Assembly: GCA_027019175.1 (NCBI GenBank)
Contig: JALUXB010000005.1
Span: 1-46,470 of the forward strand
Direction: 5' to 3'
Source: Sulfurovum sp.
GTDB lineage: Bacteria; Campylobacterota; Campylobacteria; Campylobacterales; Sulfurovaceae
DNA: 46,470 bases
Part shown: piece after piece, positions 1-9,236 of the stretch
Layout: each line of letters begins with the position of its first letter
How positions within the stretch are numbered: the first letter of the stretch is position 1
Notes under the pieces: model-generated
Database searches by the model: none
The model's input: only the letters and a program-made list of their open reading frames with translations
Told to the model about the DNA's origin: nothing
Translations under genes and position numbers: made by a program

Positions 1-1194
1 CTGATAATTCTCCATAATCGCAATCAGCGTACGCCCTACTGCCAGTGCAGAGCCGTTGAGGGTATGTACCAGACGGTTCTTCTTGCCCTCTTTGAAGCGG
101 ATTTTGGCGCGTCTTGCCTGGAAATCGCGAGTGTTGGAGATGGAGCTGATCTCACGATACTTGTTCTGTCCGGGCAGCCATACCTCAAGGTCGATGGTGC
201 GTGCCGCAGAGAAGCCGAGGTCTCCGCCGCACAGTTCTACCACACGGTGGGGAAGTCCAAGGGCAGTAAGAATATCTGAAGCGTTCTGCACCATCATCTC
301 GAATACCTCATCACTGTTGTCAGGATGGGCGATGGCGACCATTTCGACCTTGTCGAACTGGTGCTGACGGATCATCCCGCGGGTGTCACGGCCTGCACTT
401 CCCGCCTCTTTTCTAAAGCAGGGCGTATACCCTGTCATCAGCACCGGCAGTTCGCTTTCAGGCAGAATCTCGTCATTGTACATATTGGTAAGCGGCACTT
501 CGGCTGTCGGGATCAGGTAGAGGTCCTCATCTTCTATCTTGAAGAGGTCCTCCTCGAATTTCGGCAGCTGTCCCGTACCCTGCAGCATCTGTGCATTGTT
601 CATAAAGGGGACACAGAGCTCCTCGAACCCCTTTTCCCTGTTGGTATCAAGAAAGAAGTTGATGAGCGCACGCTCTAGCCTTGCCGCATCACCGCGCAGT
701 ACGGAAAAGCGGCTCTTCGCCAGCTTCACACCGCGCTCGAAGTCGATCCAGCCGTTCTTCTCGGCCAGCGCCCAGTGCTCAAGAGGCTCGAAGTCGAAGA
801 CTCTTGGCTCCAGTACTTTGCGAAGCTCGACATTGTCCTCTTCATCTTCCCCTTCGGGAACGGAATCATCCGGAAAGTTCGGAATGGCAAGCGCCACTTC
901 ATAGAGTGCCGCTTGGGCTTCTCTGGCCTTCTCCTGCAGCTGCGCGATACGCTCTTTGTTCGCATCGACTTTCGCTTTGAGCTCACCGACATCCTTGCCC
1001 TCGCGCTTGTACTGCCCAAAGAGCTTGGACATACTGTTCTGCTCAGCCTGTGCCGCCTCGAGTGCCGCATTGGCCTCTTTGAGTTGTCCAAAGAGGGTTT
1101 TGAGCTTCTCGAGTGTCTGTGTATCGACACCCTTCTTCTTCAGCCTCGCCGCCGCTTCGTCAAAATTCTTCTCTACATATTTAAGATCGATCAT
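1..1194 (-). CDS. serS: Seryl-tRNA synthetase, 3' end cut by window edge
   Basis: Charges tRNA-Ser with serine in the cytoplasm (class II synthetase). 398 codons are visible from an ATG at 1194, and the frame is still open at base 1, so only the last C-terminal residues (roughly 15-20 by family length) are missing. Residues about 30-105 form the Ala/Glu/Lys-rich antiparallel coiled-coil arm that contacts the tRNA-Ser long arm. Class II motif 2 is visible as CFRKEAG followed by [13 protein letters not shown], and motif 3 near the cut end as [18 protein letters not shown] sequence lies upstream of the ATG, and a TATAAT lies 31 bases upstream, so the gene probably has its own promoter. Identification is very secure. 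Confidence 0.98.
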   Translation of the reverse strand, partial: MIDLKYVEKNFDEAAARLKKKGVDTQTLEKLKTLFGQLKEANAALEAAQAEQNSMSKLFGQYKREGKDVGELKAKVDANKERIAQLQEKAREAQAALYEVALAIPNFPDDSVPEGEDEEDNVELRKVLEPRVFDFEPLEHWALAEKNGWIDFERGVKLAKSRFSVLRGDAARLERALINFFLDTNREKGFEELCVPFMNNAQMLQGTGQLPKFEEDLFKIEDEDLYLIPTAEVPLTNMYNDEILPESELPVLMTGYTPCFRKEAGSAGRDTRGMIRQHQFDKVEMVAIAHPDNSDEVFEMMVQNASDILTALGLPHRVVELCGGDLGFSAARTIDLEVWLPGQNKYREISSISNTRDFQARRAKIRFKEGKKNRLVHTLNGSALAVGRTLIAIMENYQ

Positions 1195-1225
1195 AAAAGG
1201 AAACCTGCCTGTGAAATGTTATGGA

Positions 1226-1231
1226 ATTATA
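1226..1231 (-). promoter_or_regulatory. Likely -10 box of serS
   Basis: Perfect TATAAT on the minus strand, 31 bases upstream of the serS ATG. No convincing -35 box is seen 16-18 bases further upstream, which is common in Campylobacterota promoters. Confidence 0.5.
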
Positions 1232-1267
1232 GTCAGAAAGTGTAAAAAGGTGGATTAACTGACTTTT

Positions 1268-1284
1268 TTGGCAGAGTCTGCCAA
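1268..1284. terminator. Hairpin after the nucleotidyltransferase gene
   Basis: Perfect palindrome TTGGCA-GAGTC-TGCCAA starting three bases after the stop codon of the minus-strand gene that ends at 1287. The T run lies on the side away from a minus-strand U tract, so this may be a weak terminator or only a 3' stabilising hairpin. Confidence 0.35.
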
Positions 1285-1286
1285 AC

Positions 1287-1832
1287 TTAGAACATCTCCA
1301 TTACTTGTGCCAAATTGATCTCTACAAATCTCTTTTGAAACCCTACACCTACACTGATAGCATCTGTCGCCAGTGCATACAAAAGACCTTTATCTACTCT
1401 GCCTGTAGCGATGATATTTCGAATATCCTCCACATCATTCTGTGCAAAACGAATCAGCTTGGATATGATAAGATCTTCAGGAGAGAGCAGATATATCTCA
1501 AACTTATCATCGATCGTCACCATATGCACTGCCCGGTCTTCATAATCTTCATGAAGCAATCCAAAAGTACTGTTGTAAGTATGATCATAATGCACCTGCT
1601 CCAACACACCCTCCTCATTCATCCATACAACGAAAAGATTTTCAGGGATCTTGACAGAAAACTGCATAATCAGATCGATGTCATCGGATACTCTGCTGTT
1701 ACAATAGTAATGCACCGCACCACCACCGGTCAAATAGGCTTTGACCGGTACTTTTTTATGGCTATCGGGTATCTCTTTGGCGATATGTTTCATCATCTCG
1801 ATGATCGCCTCTTTAAAGCTGTGAGGCACCAT
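1287..1832 (-). CDS. AbiEii/DUF6036-like nucleotidyltransferase, putative toxin
   Basis: 181 aa. Residues 35-57 contain a Pol-beta/MNT-fold signature: TGGGAVHYY, then RVSDDIDLI, with the GG turn and DxD metal-binding acids of minimal nucleotidyltransferases. Later segments such as LSPEDLIISKLIRFAQND and DVEDIRNIIATG match the helical part of AbiEii/DUF6036-type proteins (SPEDLIxxK motif). Its ATG overlaps the stop of the upstream HTH gene (TAATG), so the two are translationally coupled, as in toxin-antitoxin pairs. Family members transfer nucleotides to RNA or protein; the target here cannot be read from sequence. A toxin role is inferred from architecture and gene order. Confidence 0.7.
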   Translation of the reverse strand: MVPHSFKEAIIEMMKHIAKEIPDSHKKVPVKAYLTGGGAVHYYCNSRVSDDIDLIMQFSVKIPENLFVVWMNEEGVLEQVHYDHTYNSTFGLLHEDYEDRAVHMVTIDDKFEIYLLSPEDLIISKLIRFAQNDVEDIRNIIATGRVDKGLLYALATDAISVGVGFQKRFVEINLAQVMEMF

Positions 1833-2320
1833 TAGAATCTGCCTGTCATTTTATATTGGTTAAACCGCTGTATATCAAGACCGTTTTTAAGCCCGTAAAG
1901 CCTTGCCAAGCCATCGCCGTTACTGTTTCTGTTGCCATGGTACAGCCCCGTATCCAGCTCTTTTTGAAAAGAGAGCTTTACCATTTTATCAGTCATAAAG
2001 CTATACAGATATGCGGCTCTTGCCCTCGCCTCTTTGGAGAGTGCGGTATCGCCTGCCAATTTACGCCATACATTCACATCTCTTCCTGAAACCAACACAC
2101 TGTAGAGATCTCTTTCAAACTCCCGTAATGAAGTGTAATAACGTTCATTTTCAAGGAGTCTTTTTAGATCTTGCGCATCGTTCATCTGCAAGAGTTTCTG
2201 GGCAACTTCAAAATCCAAACTCTCCAAAAGCCGGTAGAGTTTGTCTCTTTTGCCGTTTTTCCAATCTCTCAGGGTTCGTTCAGGCACACCGAGAAGTTTA
2301 TGCATTTGCTGCTGGTTCAT
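1832..2320 (-). CDS. HTH DNA-binding protein, putative cognate antitoxin
   Basis: 162 aa. The N-terminus (MHKLLGVPERTLRDWKNG, residues 6-23) reads as a helix-turn-helix with recognition helix ERTLRDWKNG. The remaining 140 residues are helical and charged, with no family I recognise. It starts at ATG 2320 with GGAG ten bases upstream and overlaps the nucleotidyltransferase gene by one base. The promoter in front is a perfect consensus with a palindrome in its spacer, so autorepression by this protein is likely (inference). It is not the usual AbiEi winged-helix antitoxin as far as I can see, which makes the pairing less ordinary. Confidence 0.65.
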   Translation of the reverse strand: MNQQQMHKLLGVPERTLRDWKNGKRDKLYRLLESLDFEVAQKLLQMNDAQDLKRLLENERYYTSLREFERDLYSVLVSGRDVNVWRKLAGDTALSKEARARAAYLYSFMTDKMVKLSFQKELDTGLYHGNRNSNGDGLARLYGLKNGLDIQRFNQYKMTGRF

Positions 2321-2343
2321 TAGAGGTACTCCATTTTTTCTTA

Positions 2344-2372
2344 ATTATAGGCGAATATCGCCGGTTTGTCAA
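2344..2372 (-). promoter_or_regulatory. Consensus promoter with a palindromic operator in its spacer
   Basis: On the minus strand TTGACA (2372-2367) and TATAAT (2349-2344) are separated by exactly 17 bases, a perfect sigma-70 promoter. The spacer contains the inverted repeat GGCGA-TAT-TCGCC (2362-2350), abutting the -10 box. A repressor bound here would block RNA polymerase. The HTH gene starts 24 bases downstream of the -10 box. Confidence 0.85.
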
Positions 2373-2448
2373 TCAAGATCAATTGAAACAAAATTTAAAT
2401 TTTGGCGTGCAAAGAAAGCTATAGTGGGAGGTGCTTTTTTACTCAATG

Positions 2449-2468
2449 AACGTACAAATAACGTACAA
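2449..2468. repeat. Direct repeat of a 9-mer at 11-base spacing
   Basis: AACGTACAA occurs at 2449-2457 and again at 2460-2468, spaced by one helical turn. It lies between the tRNA 3' end and the promoter of the HTH/nucleotidyltransferase pair. It could be a second regulator site; no function is known. Confidence 0.5.
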
Positions 2469-2515
2469 GTAGAGTCTGAATTAGCTATAATGTCGTAAAA
2501 TAGGGACTTTGAAAG

Positions 2516-2592
2516 TGGTGTCAAGAGAGGGACTTGAACCCTCGACCTCCGGCTTATGAGACCAGCGCTCTAACCAGCTGAGCTACCTTGAC
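2516..2592 (-). tRNA. tRNA with anticodon CAU, probably elongator tRNA-Met
   Basis: A 77-base cloverleaf can be folded: a seven-pair acceptor stem (GTCAAGG with TCTTGAC), D arm GCTC/GAGC, anticodon loop CTCATAA with anticodon CAT, T stem GAGGG/CCCTC, discriminator A and an encoded CCA. The paired G1-C72 end and lack of three G-C pairs in the anticodon stem argue against initiator tRNA. A tRNA-Ile with lysidine-modified CAU cannot be fully excluded by eye. Confidence 0.95.
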
Positions 2593-2649
2593 GTGTCTTT
2601 GGAGGCCGTGATTTTAGTCCATTCTTTCTTAAAGTGCGGTTAAAAAGGT

Positions 2650-2889
2650 TTAACTAAGCGCTTTTTCTATCGCTTTCTGGTCAAATCCGCAAATCCAGCG
2701 GCTGCCCACCAGTACCACAGGCACACCACGACATCCGTGTTTGACACAGTCCTGCGCGGCTTTGGTGTCTTTGCTGATGTCGATCTGCTTGAACTTCAGA
2801 CCGTTCTTTTTGAAATACTCCTTGGCCACCGTACACCATTTGCAGCCCGGAGAGGTAAAGAGGACTATTTTTTTCTGTTTCTTTTCCAT
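2650..2889 (-). CDS. Glutaredoxin/NrdH-like small redoxin
   Basis: 79 aa thioredoxin-fold protein. The redox centre is CKWC in TSPGCKWCTVAK, followed by IDISKD, the cis-proline stretch RGVPVVLVG and a C-terminal CGFDQKAIEKAL that matches the GFD...L ending of glutaredoxins. It probably reduces disulfides or supplies electrons to a reductase. I chose ATG at 2889 because AGGAG stands nine bases upstream; a TTG eleven codons earlier lies right behind a TATAAT and is unlikely. An extra cysteine pair (QDCVKHGC) between active site and cis-proline is seen in some family members. It stands alone with its own promoter. Confidence 0.85.
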   Translation of the reverse strand: MEKKQKKIVLFTSPGCKWCTVAKEYFKKNGLKFKQIDISKDTKAAQDCVKHGCRGVPVVLVGSRWICGFDQKAIEKALS

Positions 2890-2921
2890 TTCTTTGGACT
2901 CCTGAAACTTTTTTTGCTGCA

Positions 2922-2927
2922 ATTATA
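2922..2927 (-). promoter_or_regulatory. Likely -10 box of the glutaredoxin gene
   Basis: TATAAT on the minus strand, about 32 bases upstream of the chosen ATG. The -35 region is poor (TCTGAA-like). Confidence 0.45.
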
Positions 2928-2978
2928 GCACAAAAAACCGTGCTTTCAGAAAAAGCTGTACAAAAAATTGAAGAAAGT

Positions 2979-2997
2979 TTTAGTCAAAACGACTAAA
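2979..2997. promoter_or_regulatory. Inverted repeat beside the groES promoter, candidate operator
   Basis: TTTAGTC-AAAAC-GACTAAA, seven-base perfect arms with a five-base centre, ending five bases before the groES -35 box. It does not match CIRCE (TTAGCACTC-N9-GAGTGCTAA) or the HspR HAIR consensus, so the regulator is unknown. Confidence 0.6.
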
Positions 2998-3002
2998 TGT
3001 TA

Positions 3003-3031
3003 TTGACATTGTTAAAAAAATGTTGTACAAT
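3003..3031 (+). promoter_or_regulatory. groESL promoter
   Basis: TTGACA (3003-3008) and TACAAT (3026-3031) with a 17-base spacer, followed by GGAGG at 3057-3061 and the groES ATG at 3070. A near-perfect housekeeping sigma promoter. Confidence 0.85.
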
Positions 3032-3069
3032 CGCGATACAAAAATCAAACAGATACGGAGGATTTAAAG

Positions 3070-3330
3070 ATGAACTTCAAACCACTTGGTGACAGACTGC
3101 TTGTAGAAAGAGTCGAAGAGGTAAATACAACGGCGAGTGGTATCATCATACCTGACAACGCCAAAGAGAAGCCTTCACAAGGCAAAGTACTGGCCATCGG
3201 AAGCGATGTGGAAGAAGTCAATGTAGGTGATACTGTCGTATTTGGCAAGTATGCAGGAACAGACCTTGTACTGGACGATAAAGAGTACCTTGTCATGGAA
3301 CTCTCTGACATCCTGGGTGTCATCGGATAA
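3070..3330 (+). CDS. groES: Co-chaperonin GroES
   Basis: 86 aa, the 10-kDa lid of the GroEL folding chamber. It starts with [14 protein letters not shown], the conserved first strand. The mobile loop that docks on GroEL is [19 protein letters not shown] (residues 19-37), followed by GKVLAIG and [12 protein letters not shown]. Full family length. GGAGG eight bases before the ATG. groEL follows 44 bases later without a terminator, so the pair is one operon driven by the promoter at 3003-3031, with an inverted repeat upstream that may control it. Confidence 0.98.
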   Translation: MNFKPLGDRLLVERVEEVNTTASGIIIPDNAKEKPSQGKVLAIGSDVEEVNVGDTVVFGKYAGTDLVLDDKEYLVMELSDILGVIG

Positions 3331-3350
3331 ACCAAACTATTATATATTAG

Positions 3351-5009
<1,659 letters not shown>

Positions 5010-5044
5010 TTCTCCTTCCCCCCCCTACTTGATCCCTCTAAATT

Positions 5045-5062
5045 GGAGGAGTTTTCTCCTCC
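5045..5062 (+). terminator. Hairpin downstream of groEL
   Basis: GGAGGAG-TTTT-CTCCTCC, seven perfect pairs, 36 bases after the groEL stop. No clear T run follows, so termination strength is uncertain. Confidence 0.5.
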
Positions 5063-5244
5063 ACGTCTCACTTCATCACAAAACAGAAATATCTTCTTCT
5101 CTTAATCATTACATTAATTACAACAAAACCCATTCAAAATTCTACGCAAGCAGAGACTTTTTGGACTGTATCCGCTTCACCGAATAAAAAGATAACGAAA
5201 GCGAAAATTTAACGAAGTGTAACCTTAAGGTGCATTTTGCCCTG

Positions 5245-5262
5245 CCGAGAATAAATTCTCGG
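5245..5262 (+). terminator. Second hairpin with pyrimidine tail downstream of groEL
   Basis: CCGAGAA-TAAA-TTCTCGG followed on the plus strand by TTCCCCTCTTTTT. This resembles an intrinsic terminator reading rightwards, and it lies between groEL and the convergent GGDEF-EAL gene. The rest of 5010-5278 is A/T-rich with no gene seen. Confidence 0.5.
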
Positions 5263-5278
5263 TTCCCCTCTTTTTAGG

Positions 5279-7057
5279 CTATAGCCGTATCATCTCCTGA
5301 AACTCATATGCAGGAATCGGTTTGCTGAAGTAATATCCCTGCAGGTAGTCTGCTCCAAACTCCGTCATCATCTCTGCCATTTCATTGGTTTCGATTCCCT
5401 CTACAACAATTTTCATACCCAAATTATGTCCAAGGTCAATCATCGCTTTAACAATACGCTGTTCCTCTTCGTTGCTCGTAATATACTCCACCAAAGATTT
5501 GTCTATTTTCAACACTTCTGCCGGGAATTTTTTCAGATAACCGAAAGAGGTATATCCCGTTCCAAAATCATCAAGGGCAATGCTGACACCGAGCTTCTTA
5601 AGTGCCTGTAACTGTTGGTCAGCCTCAACTTCATTCTTCATGGCCACTCCTTCGGTAATTTCAAACCGGAGCAGTTCAGGTGACACCTGATGCTCAGTTA
5701 GCTGCCTTGAAACATTTTCCACAAACCCCTCTGACTCAATTTCAAGTATGGACATATTAATAGATACTTCAATGGGTTTAAACTTGAACATTTCCCATCG
5801 TTTTTGCTGTTTGAGTACTTCAGAAAGTACAAATTTACCAAGCTCAATAATAAAACCGGATTTTTCAAGTAAGGGGATAAAGACATCCGGAGGAATCATG
5901 CCATACTGCTTGTGTGTCCATCGTACAAGCGCCTCAGCACCAACAACTTCCTTACCTTTGCTTCGAATGATAGGCTGGTAATATACTTCAAACTCTTTTT
6001 TGTCAATTGCTTCGCTCAAGGCATTGTATATTTCTATTTCATCATACTTTTTCTCATACTCGTTCTGCTCATAAACAGCAATCTGCCCTAAACCGTTTTT
6101 TTGTGCTTTTGCCAATGCTTTGTATGCTCTATCCAACAATACAAGTGTTGAACCGCTGTCAGGATAGATACTGATACCAATCGTAGCAGTCAGATGAAAG
6201 CGAACATTGTTAACTTTGTAAAGTGAAGAAAGTCGCTGTTGTATCTGCCGTCCGAGATAAACGACTTCATCAGCTGTTTCCACTACCGGTATGCATATCA
6301 AAAAATGGTTACTGTACGTATGATATACATAAAAAGAAGAAGATCGGGAAAGGTTATCGAGATATTGTGCAAATCCGATGAGAACCGATTCACTCTGATC
6401 ATATCCGATCATCGATCGAATCTGAGAGAAATTATCAAGTTCTATCAACATTAATGCCAGTTTTTTGTTGTGCAGATGGATTTTTGAAAATATTTTATGA
6501 AGATCTTCTTTCGCCTGCAAATGGTTTGGAAGGTCGGTCAGTTTATGCCGATAGGCAACTTTATGACGTTCATATTCATTACGTAAATCATGGATAAGCA
6601 CAATCGTACAACATGCAGATTCATCTTTCGTTTCAGCACAGTCAATATAGAGATTTACCGGTATACTGTAATGCTGATCCTCACCGGAATGTAAACTTGA
6701 TTGCGGAAAACGATGCATTTTCTCTTCAGATTTTGCAGGCAGATGTTTCAAAAACTGATCAAAGGGGATCCACTCTTTTTTAATTTTAACACTCGGCATC
6801 GGAGATAAAGGTTTCCCCTGATACTCCGAATCAAGAGAAAGAAGTTTCAGTGCAACGGGGTTCGCATACACTATCTTCATTTTTTTATCGAGTAGAAGTA
6901 CAGCATCCTCCGAAATATCAAATGCTTTTTTGAACATTTCAGTTTTGGCTTCAATATCGTTTTTTAACCGATTTTTGTTTCGGTATATAAACCCGCAAAC
7001 TACGATAACCAGCAGGAAAAAACCACATAATAATGAAACTTCCAGTGAATATGTCAT
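5279..7057 (-). CDS. Membrane PAS-GGDEF-EAL protein, probable c-di-GMP phosphodiesterase
   Basis: 592 aa. One N-terminal membrane helix (residues 8-26), a PAS-like domain (about 40-150, with FDISEDAVLLLDKK), a GGDEF domain (about 175-325) and an EAL domain (about 340-590). The GGDEF active-site motif is replaced by YSNHF, so cyclase activity should be lost. The EAL domain keeps its key parts: EALVRW, EITEG, ALDDFGTGYTS, LKIDKS, EGIET and LQGYYFSKP. It therefore most likely hydrolyses cyclic di-GMP in response to a signal sensed by PAS. It is a single gene between convergent groEL and upstream xseA; start ATG at 7057. Confidence 0.92.
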   Translation of the reverse strand: MTYSLEVSLLCGFFLLVIVVCGFIYRNKNRLKNDIEAKTEMFKKAFDISEDAVLLLDKKMKIVYANPVALKLLSLDSEYQGKPLSPMPSVKIKKEWIPFDQFLKHLPAKSEEKMHRFPQSSLHSGEDQHYSIPVNLYIDCAETKDESACCTIVLIHDLRNEYERHKVAYRHKLTDLPNHLQAKEDLHKIFSKIHLHNKKLALMLIELDNFSQIRSMIGYDQSESVLIGFAQYLDNLSRSSSFYVYHTYSNHFLICIPVVETADEVVYLGRQIQQRLSSLYKVNNVRFHLTATIGISIYPDSGSTLVLLDRAYKALAKAQKNGLGQIAVYEQNEYEKKYDEIEIYNALSEAIDKKEFEVYYQPIIRSKGKEVVGAEALVRWTHKQYGMIPPDVFIPLLEKSGFIIELGKFVLSEVLKQQKRWEMFKFKPIEVSINMSILEIESEGFVENVSRQLTEHQVSPELLRFEITEGVAMKNEVEADQQLQALKKLGVSIALDDFGTGYTSFGYLKKFPAEVLKIDKSLVEYITSNEEEQRIVKAMIDLGHNLGMKIVVEGIETNEMAEMMTEFGADYLQGYYFSKPIPAYEFQEMIRL

Positions 7058-7135
7058 ACCTGTTCCCTAACAAAATTATGAAGACACCATAGGCCCCCAC
7101 CCATCTTTCACAACCATATGGTCATGCTCTTATTA

Positions 7136-8392
7136 TCATATCCCTTTTTTACTTAAGCAACGTGCTTCGATACGGTAATCTGCATCTTCCAGTACAAAAG
7201 TCATCTCTGGCTCAATCATTTTCAGGGGAACAGGCTTCCCTTCGTAAGAAACCTGAGCCCATCCCTCTTTACATTGCAAACGGGGATCACTCATTTTCAT
7301 TTTTTCCTCCAGGTAGTCTGCCTGCTGTGTTTTTTGCCGAAGTATCATGTCCATACTCTGTTTCAAATGGTGTTTCAAAGGCGTAAGTACTGCCTCGTAC
7401 TGATCGAGTTTATAATGCATAGTACGTGTATACTCTTGTTGCAACCGTTCAAATCTCTCAATCATTTCCTGAAGTTTGCGTGTCGGAGCATTCTGAAGCA
7501 GCAATGCTTCCACATGCTGTAAATACTGCATTTTACGTGTCAACTGCATATCAAAGCTTCGCACAAAACGTTCCAGTTGCTCATCCAGCAAATACAGCAA
7601 TTCATTTTTATCCGGCAAAATCATCTCGATTGCAGCACTCGGTGTCGGAGCACGAAGGTCAGCCACATAGTCACTGATCAGTACATCGACTTCATGTCCC
7701 ACAGCACTGACTACCGGTGTTTCCATGGCAAAGATTGCATCGGCAACAGGCTCTTCATTAAATGCCCATAGATCTTCCGTCGAACCGCCTCCCCGACCGA
7801 CAATCACCACATCAGCGCCAAGCGTGTCTGCATATCGCAGTGCAGAAGCAATACTGCGTGCAGCATGCTCCCCCTGCACCAGAGTATCGACAACACTCAC
7901 CTCTACCAACGGCCAGCGCTTTTCAATAATTTTAAGCATATCATGCAGGGCTGCACTCTCTTTGGCCGTTACAAGCACTATTTTGTGTATCTGTTTTGGT
8001 ATCTTCTTTTTACGTGCCGCATCGAAGTAGCCCTGTGTTTTGAGCTTCTCTTTGAGCTGTTCAAAGGCCAAGGCCAGTGCTCCCTGCCCGTAAGGCTCAA
8101 ACTTGACCGCCTGAATCTGGTACTCTCCACGCGGCGCATAGACACTCACCGATCCTTCAACAACAATACGCATCCCCTTTTCGATACGAAATTTCATACG
8201 TGCCACAGAAGAGCGCCACATCACACATTTAATCGAACTTTTGTCATCTTTGATGGTAAAATAGAGATGTCCTGAGGTGTGGTATGTTGCCGAAGCCACT
8301 TCACCTTCTACGAGGATATGCATGAAGGTCGCTTCGAGAAGTGATTTGATCTTGGTGTTGAGGGAGCTTACGCTCATCATGGTTTGTGACAT
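7136..8392 (-). CDS. xseA: Exodeoxyribonuclease VII large subunit
   Basis: 418 aa. With XseB it degrades single-stranded DNA to oligonucleotides. An N-terminal OB fold (VEGEVASATYHTSGHLYFTIKDDKSSIKCVMW read in pieces, residues 25-60) is followed by the nuclease domain with VVIVGRGGGSTEDLWAFNEE, ETPVVSAVGHEVD and DYVADLRAPTPSAAIEM. I start at ATG 8392 because GGAGG stands six bases before it; the frame opens further upstream but that part is a palindromic repeat. Length fits the family. It is the last gene of the long minus-strand run, separated from ubiE by a 94-base repeat element that could change its expression. Confidence 0.96.
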   Translation of the reverse strand: MSQTMMSVSSLNTKIKSLLEATFMHILVEGEVASATYHTSGHLYFTIKDDKSSIKCVMWRSSVARMKFRIEKGMRIVVEGSVSVYAPRGEYQIQAVKFEPYGQGALALAFEQLKEKLKTQGYFDAARKKKIPKQIHKIVLVTAKESAALHDMLKIIEKRWPLVEVSVVDTLVQGEHAARSIASALRYADTLGADVVIVGRGGGSTEDLWAFNEEPVADAIFAMETPVVSAVGHEVDVLISDYVADLRAPTPSAAIEMILPDKNELLYLLDEQLERFVRSFDMQLTRKMQYLQHVEALLLQNAPTRKLQEMIERFERLQQEYTRTMHYKLDQYEAVLTPLKHHLKQSMDMILRQKTQQADYLEEKMKMSDPRLQCKEGWAQVSYEGKPVPLKMIEPEMTFVLEDADYRIEARCLSKKGI

Positions 8393-8403
8393 ACAACCTC
8401 CGC

Positions 8404-8497
8404 GTAGGGTGCGTAACCACGCACCTTCAAAATTCTTTAGCAAAACAATATTTTACCATTGCTATACGCGTAAAAGGTGCGTGATTACGCACCCTAC
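8404..8497. repeat. REP/iREP pair (BIME-like element) between ubiE and xseA
   Basis: Two palindromes point outward. At 8404-8430 GTAG is followed by GGTGCGT-AACC-ACGCACC and CTTCAA. At 8476-8497 GGTGCGT-GATT-ACGCACC is followed by CTAC, the complement of GTAG. The 94-base unit matches one at 39756-39848. An outer GTAG before a GC-rich hairpin is the signature of REPs moved by RAYT (TnpA-REP) transposases. No such transposase lies in this window. Confidence 0.85.
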
Positions 8498-8498
8498 A

Positions 8499-9236
8499 TT
8501 ATTTTTTCTGTGCCACCAAAAGCGTACTGATTCCCATTGAGAAAGATTTGGTATATTTCATCTCAAAGCCTGCTTCTTCAAGCTCACGGCTCAACATTTC
8601 TGTGGTCAAAAACTCCTCAATTGAATCGGGGAGATATTTATAGGCTTCATAGTTTTTGGAGATAAGCCCGCCTACGCGCGGCAATACCTGCTTCATTCCA
8701 AAGTCTACCACTTTATCGAGCACCCCTTTACGCTCCTGTTTGGTAAATTCCAGAATCATCACGATTCCACCGGGTTTGAGTGCACGGTGAAACTCACGCA
8801 GCGCTTCTGGTCTGTCAACAACATTTCGTATACCATAGCTGATCGAAATGACATCACTGCTCCCATCGGCAATAGGAAGTGCCTGTGCTTTTCCTTCAAT
8901 AAACTCAGCAAAATCAACCTTTTTACGGGCTACTTCAAGCATGCCGACTGAGGGATCAACACCGACATATTTCTCAATTGCAACCCCGTTTTTTTGCGCC
9001 TGTTCACGCCAGTAAATAAGCAGATCACCTGTGCCTGTCGCTACATCCGTTATCTGTCCGAGTGTTTTTTTGTTCAAAATTTCAAAGGCTTTGTCACATC
9101 CCTTTTTTCGCCATTGAATATCGATACCCATACTCAAAACACGGTTTGCAAGGTCGTATGTGTCCGCAATATCATCGAACATTTCCACGATCTTCTGTTG
9201 CTTCTGCTCTTTATCCGTCAGTTTTTCAATTCCCAA
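8499..9236 (-). CDS. ubiE: Demethylmenaquinone/ubiquinone methyltransferase
   Basis: 245 aa class I SAM-dependent methyltransferase (UbiE/MenG) that C-methylates demethylmenaquinone, the last step of menaquinone synthesis. Visible: VEMFDDIADTYDLANRVLSMGID, the SAM loop DVATGTGDLL (residues 65-74), VGVDPSVGMLEVAR, ISYGIRNVVDR and LKPGGIVMILEF. The start is TTG at 9236 with GGAG eight bases upstream; it overlaps the ribD end by 11 bases, so translation is coupled. Campylobacterota use menaquinone, so the menG role is the likely one. The gene ends two bases before a REP pair. Confidence 0.95.
   Translation of the reverse strand: MGIEKLTDKEQKQQKIVEMFDDIADTYDLANRVLSMGIDIQWRKKGCDKAFEILNKKTLGQITDVATGTGDLLIYWREQAQKNGVAIEKYVGVDPSVGMLEVARKKVDFAEFIEGKAQALPIADGSSDVISISYGIRNVVDRPEALREFHRALKPGGIVMILEFTKQERKGVLDKVVDFGMKQVLPRVGGLISKNYEAYKYLPDSIEEFLTTEMLSRELEEAGFEMKYTKSFSMGISTLLVAQKK

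Noticed and set aside
1195-2592. Genomic island inserted at the tRNA with a direct repeat of the tRNA end
   Set aside because: I looked for a copy of the tRNA 3' end near 1195-1290 and saw none, so site-specific integration cannot be supported.
5010-5278. Small RNA or small gene between groEL and the GGDEF-EAL gene
   Set aside because: Only two hairpins and A/T-rich sequence are seen; there is no promoter pair or coding frame with a ribosome site to support a gene.
8393-8443. N-terminal extension of xseA through the repeat
   Set aside because: The extra residues are encoded by the REP palindrome; GGAGG directly precedes ATG 8392.
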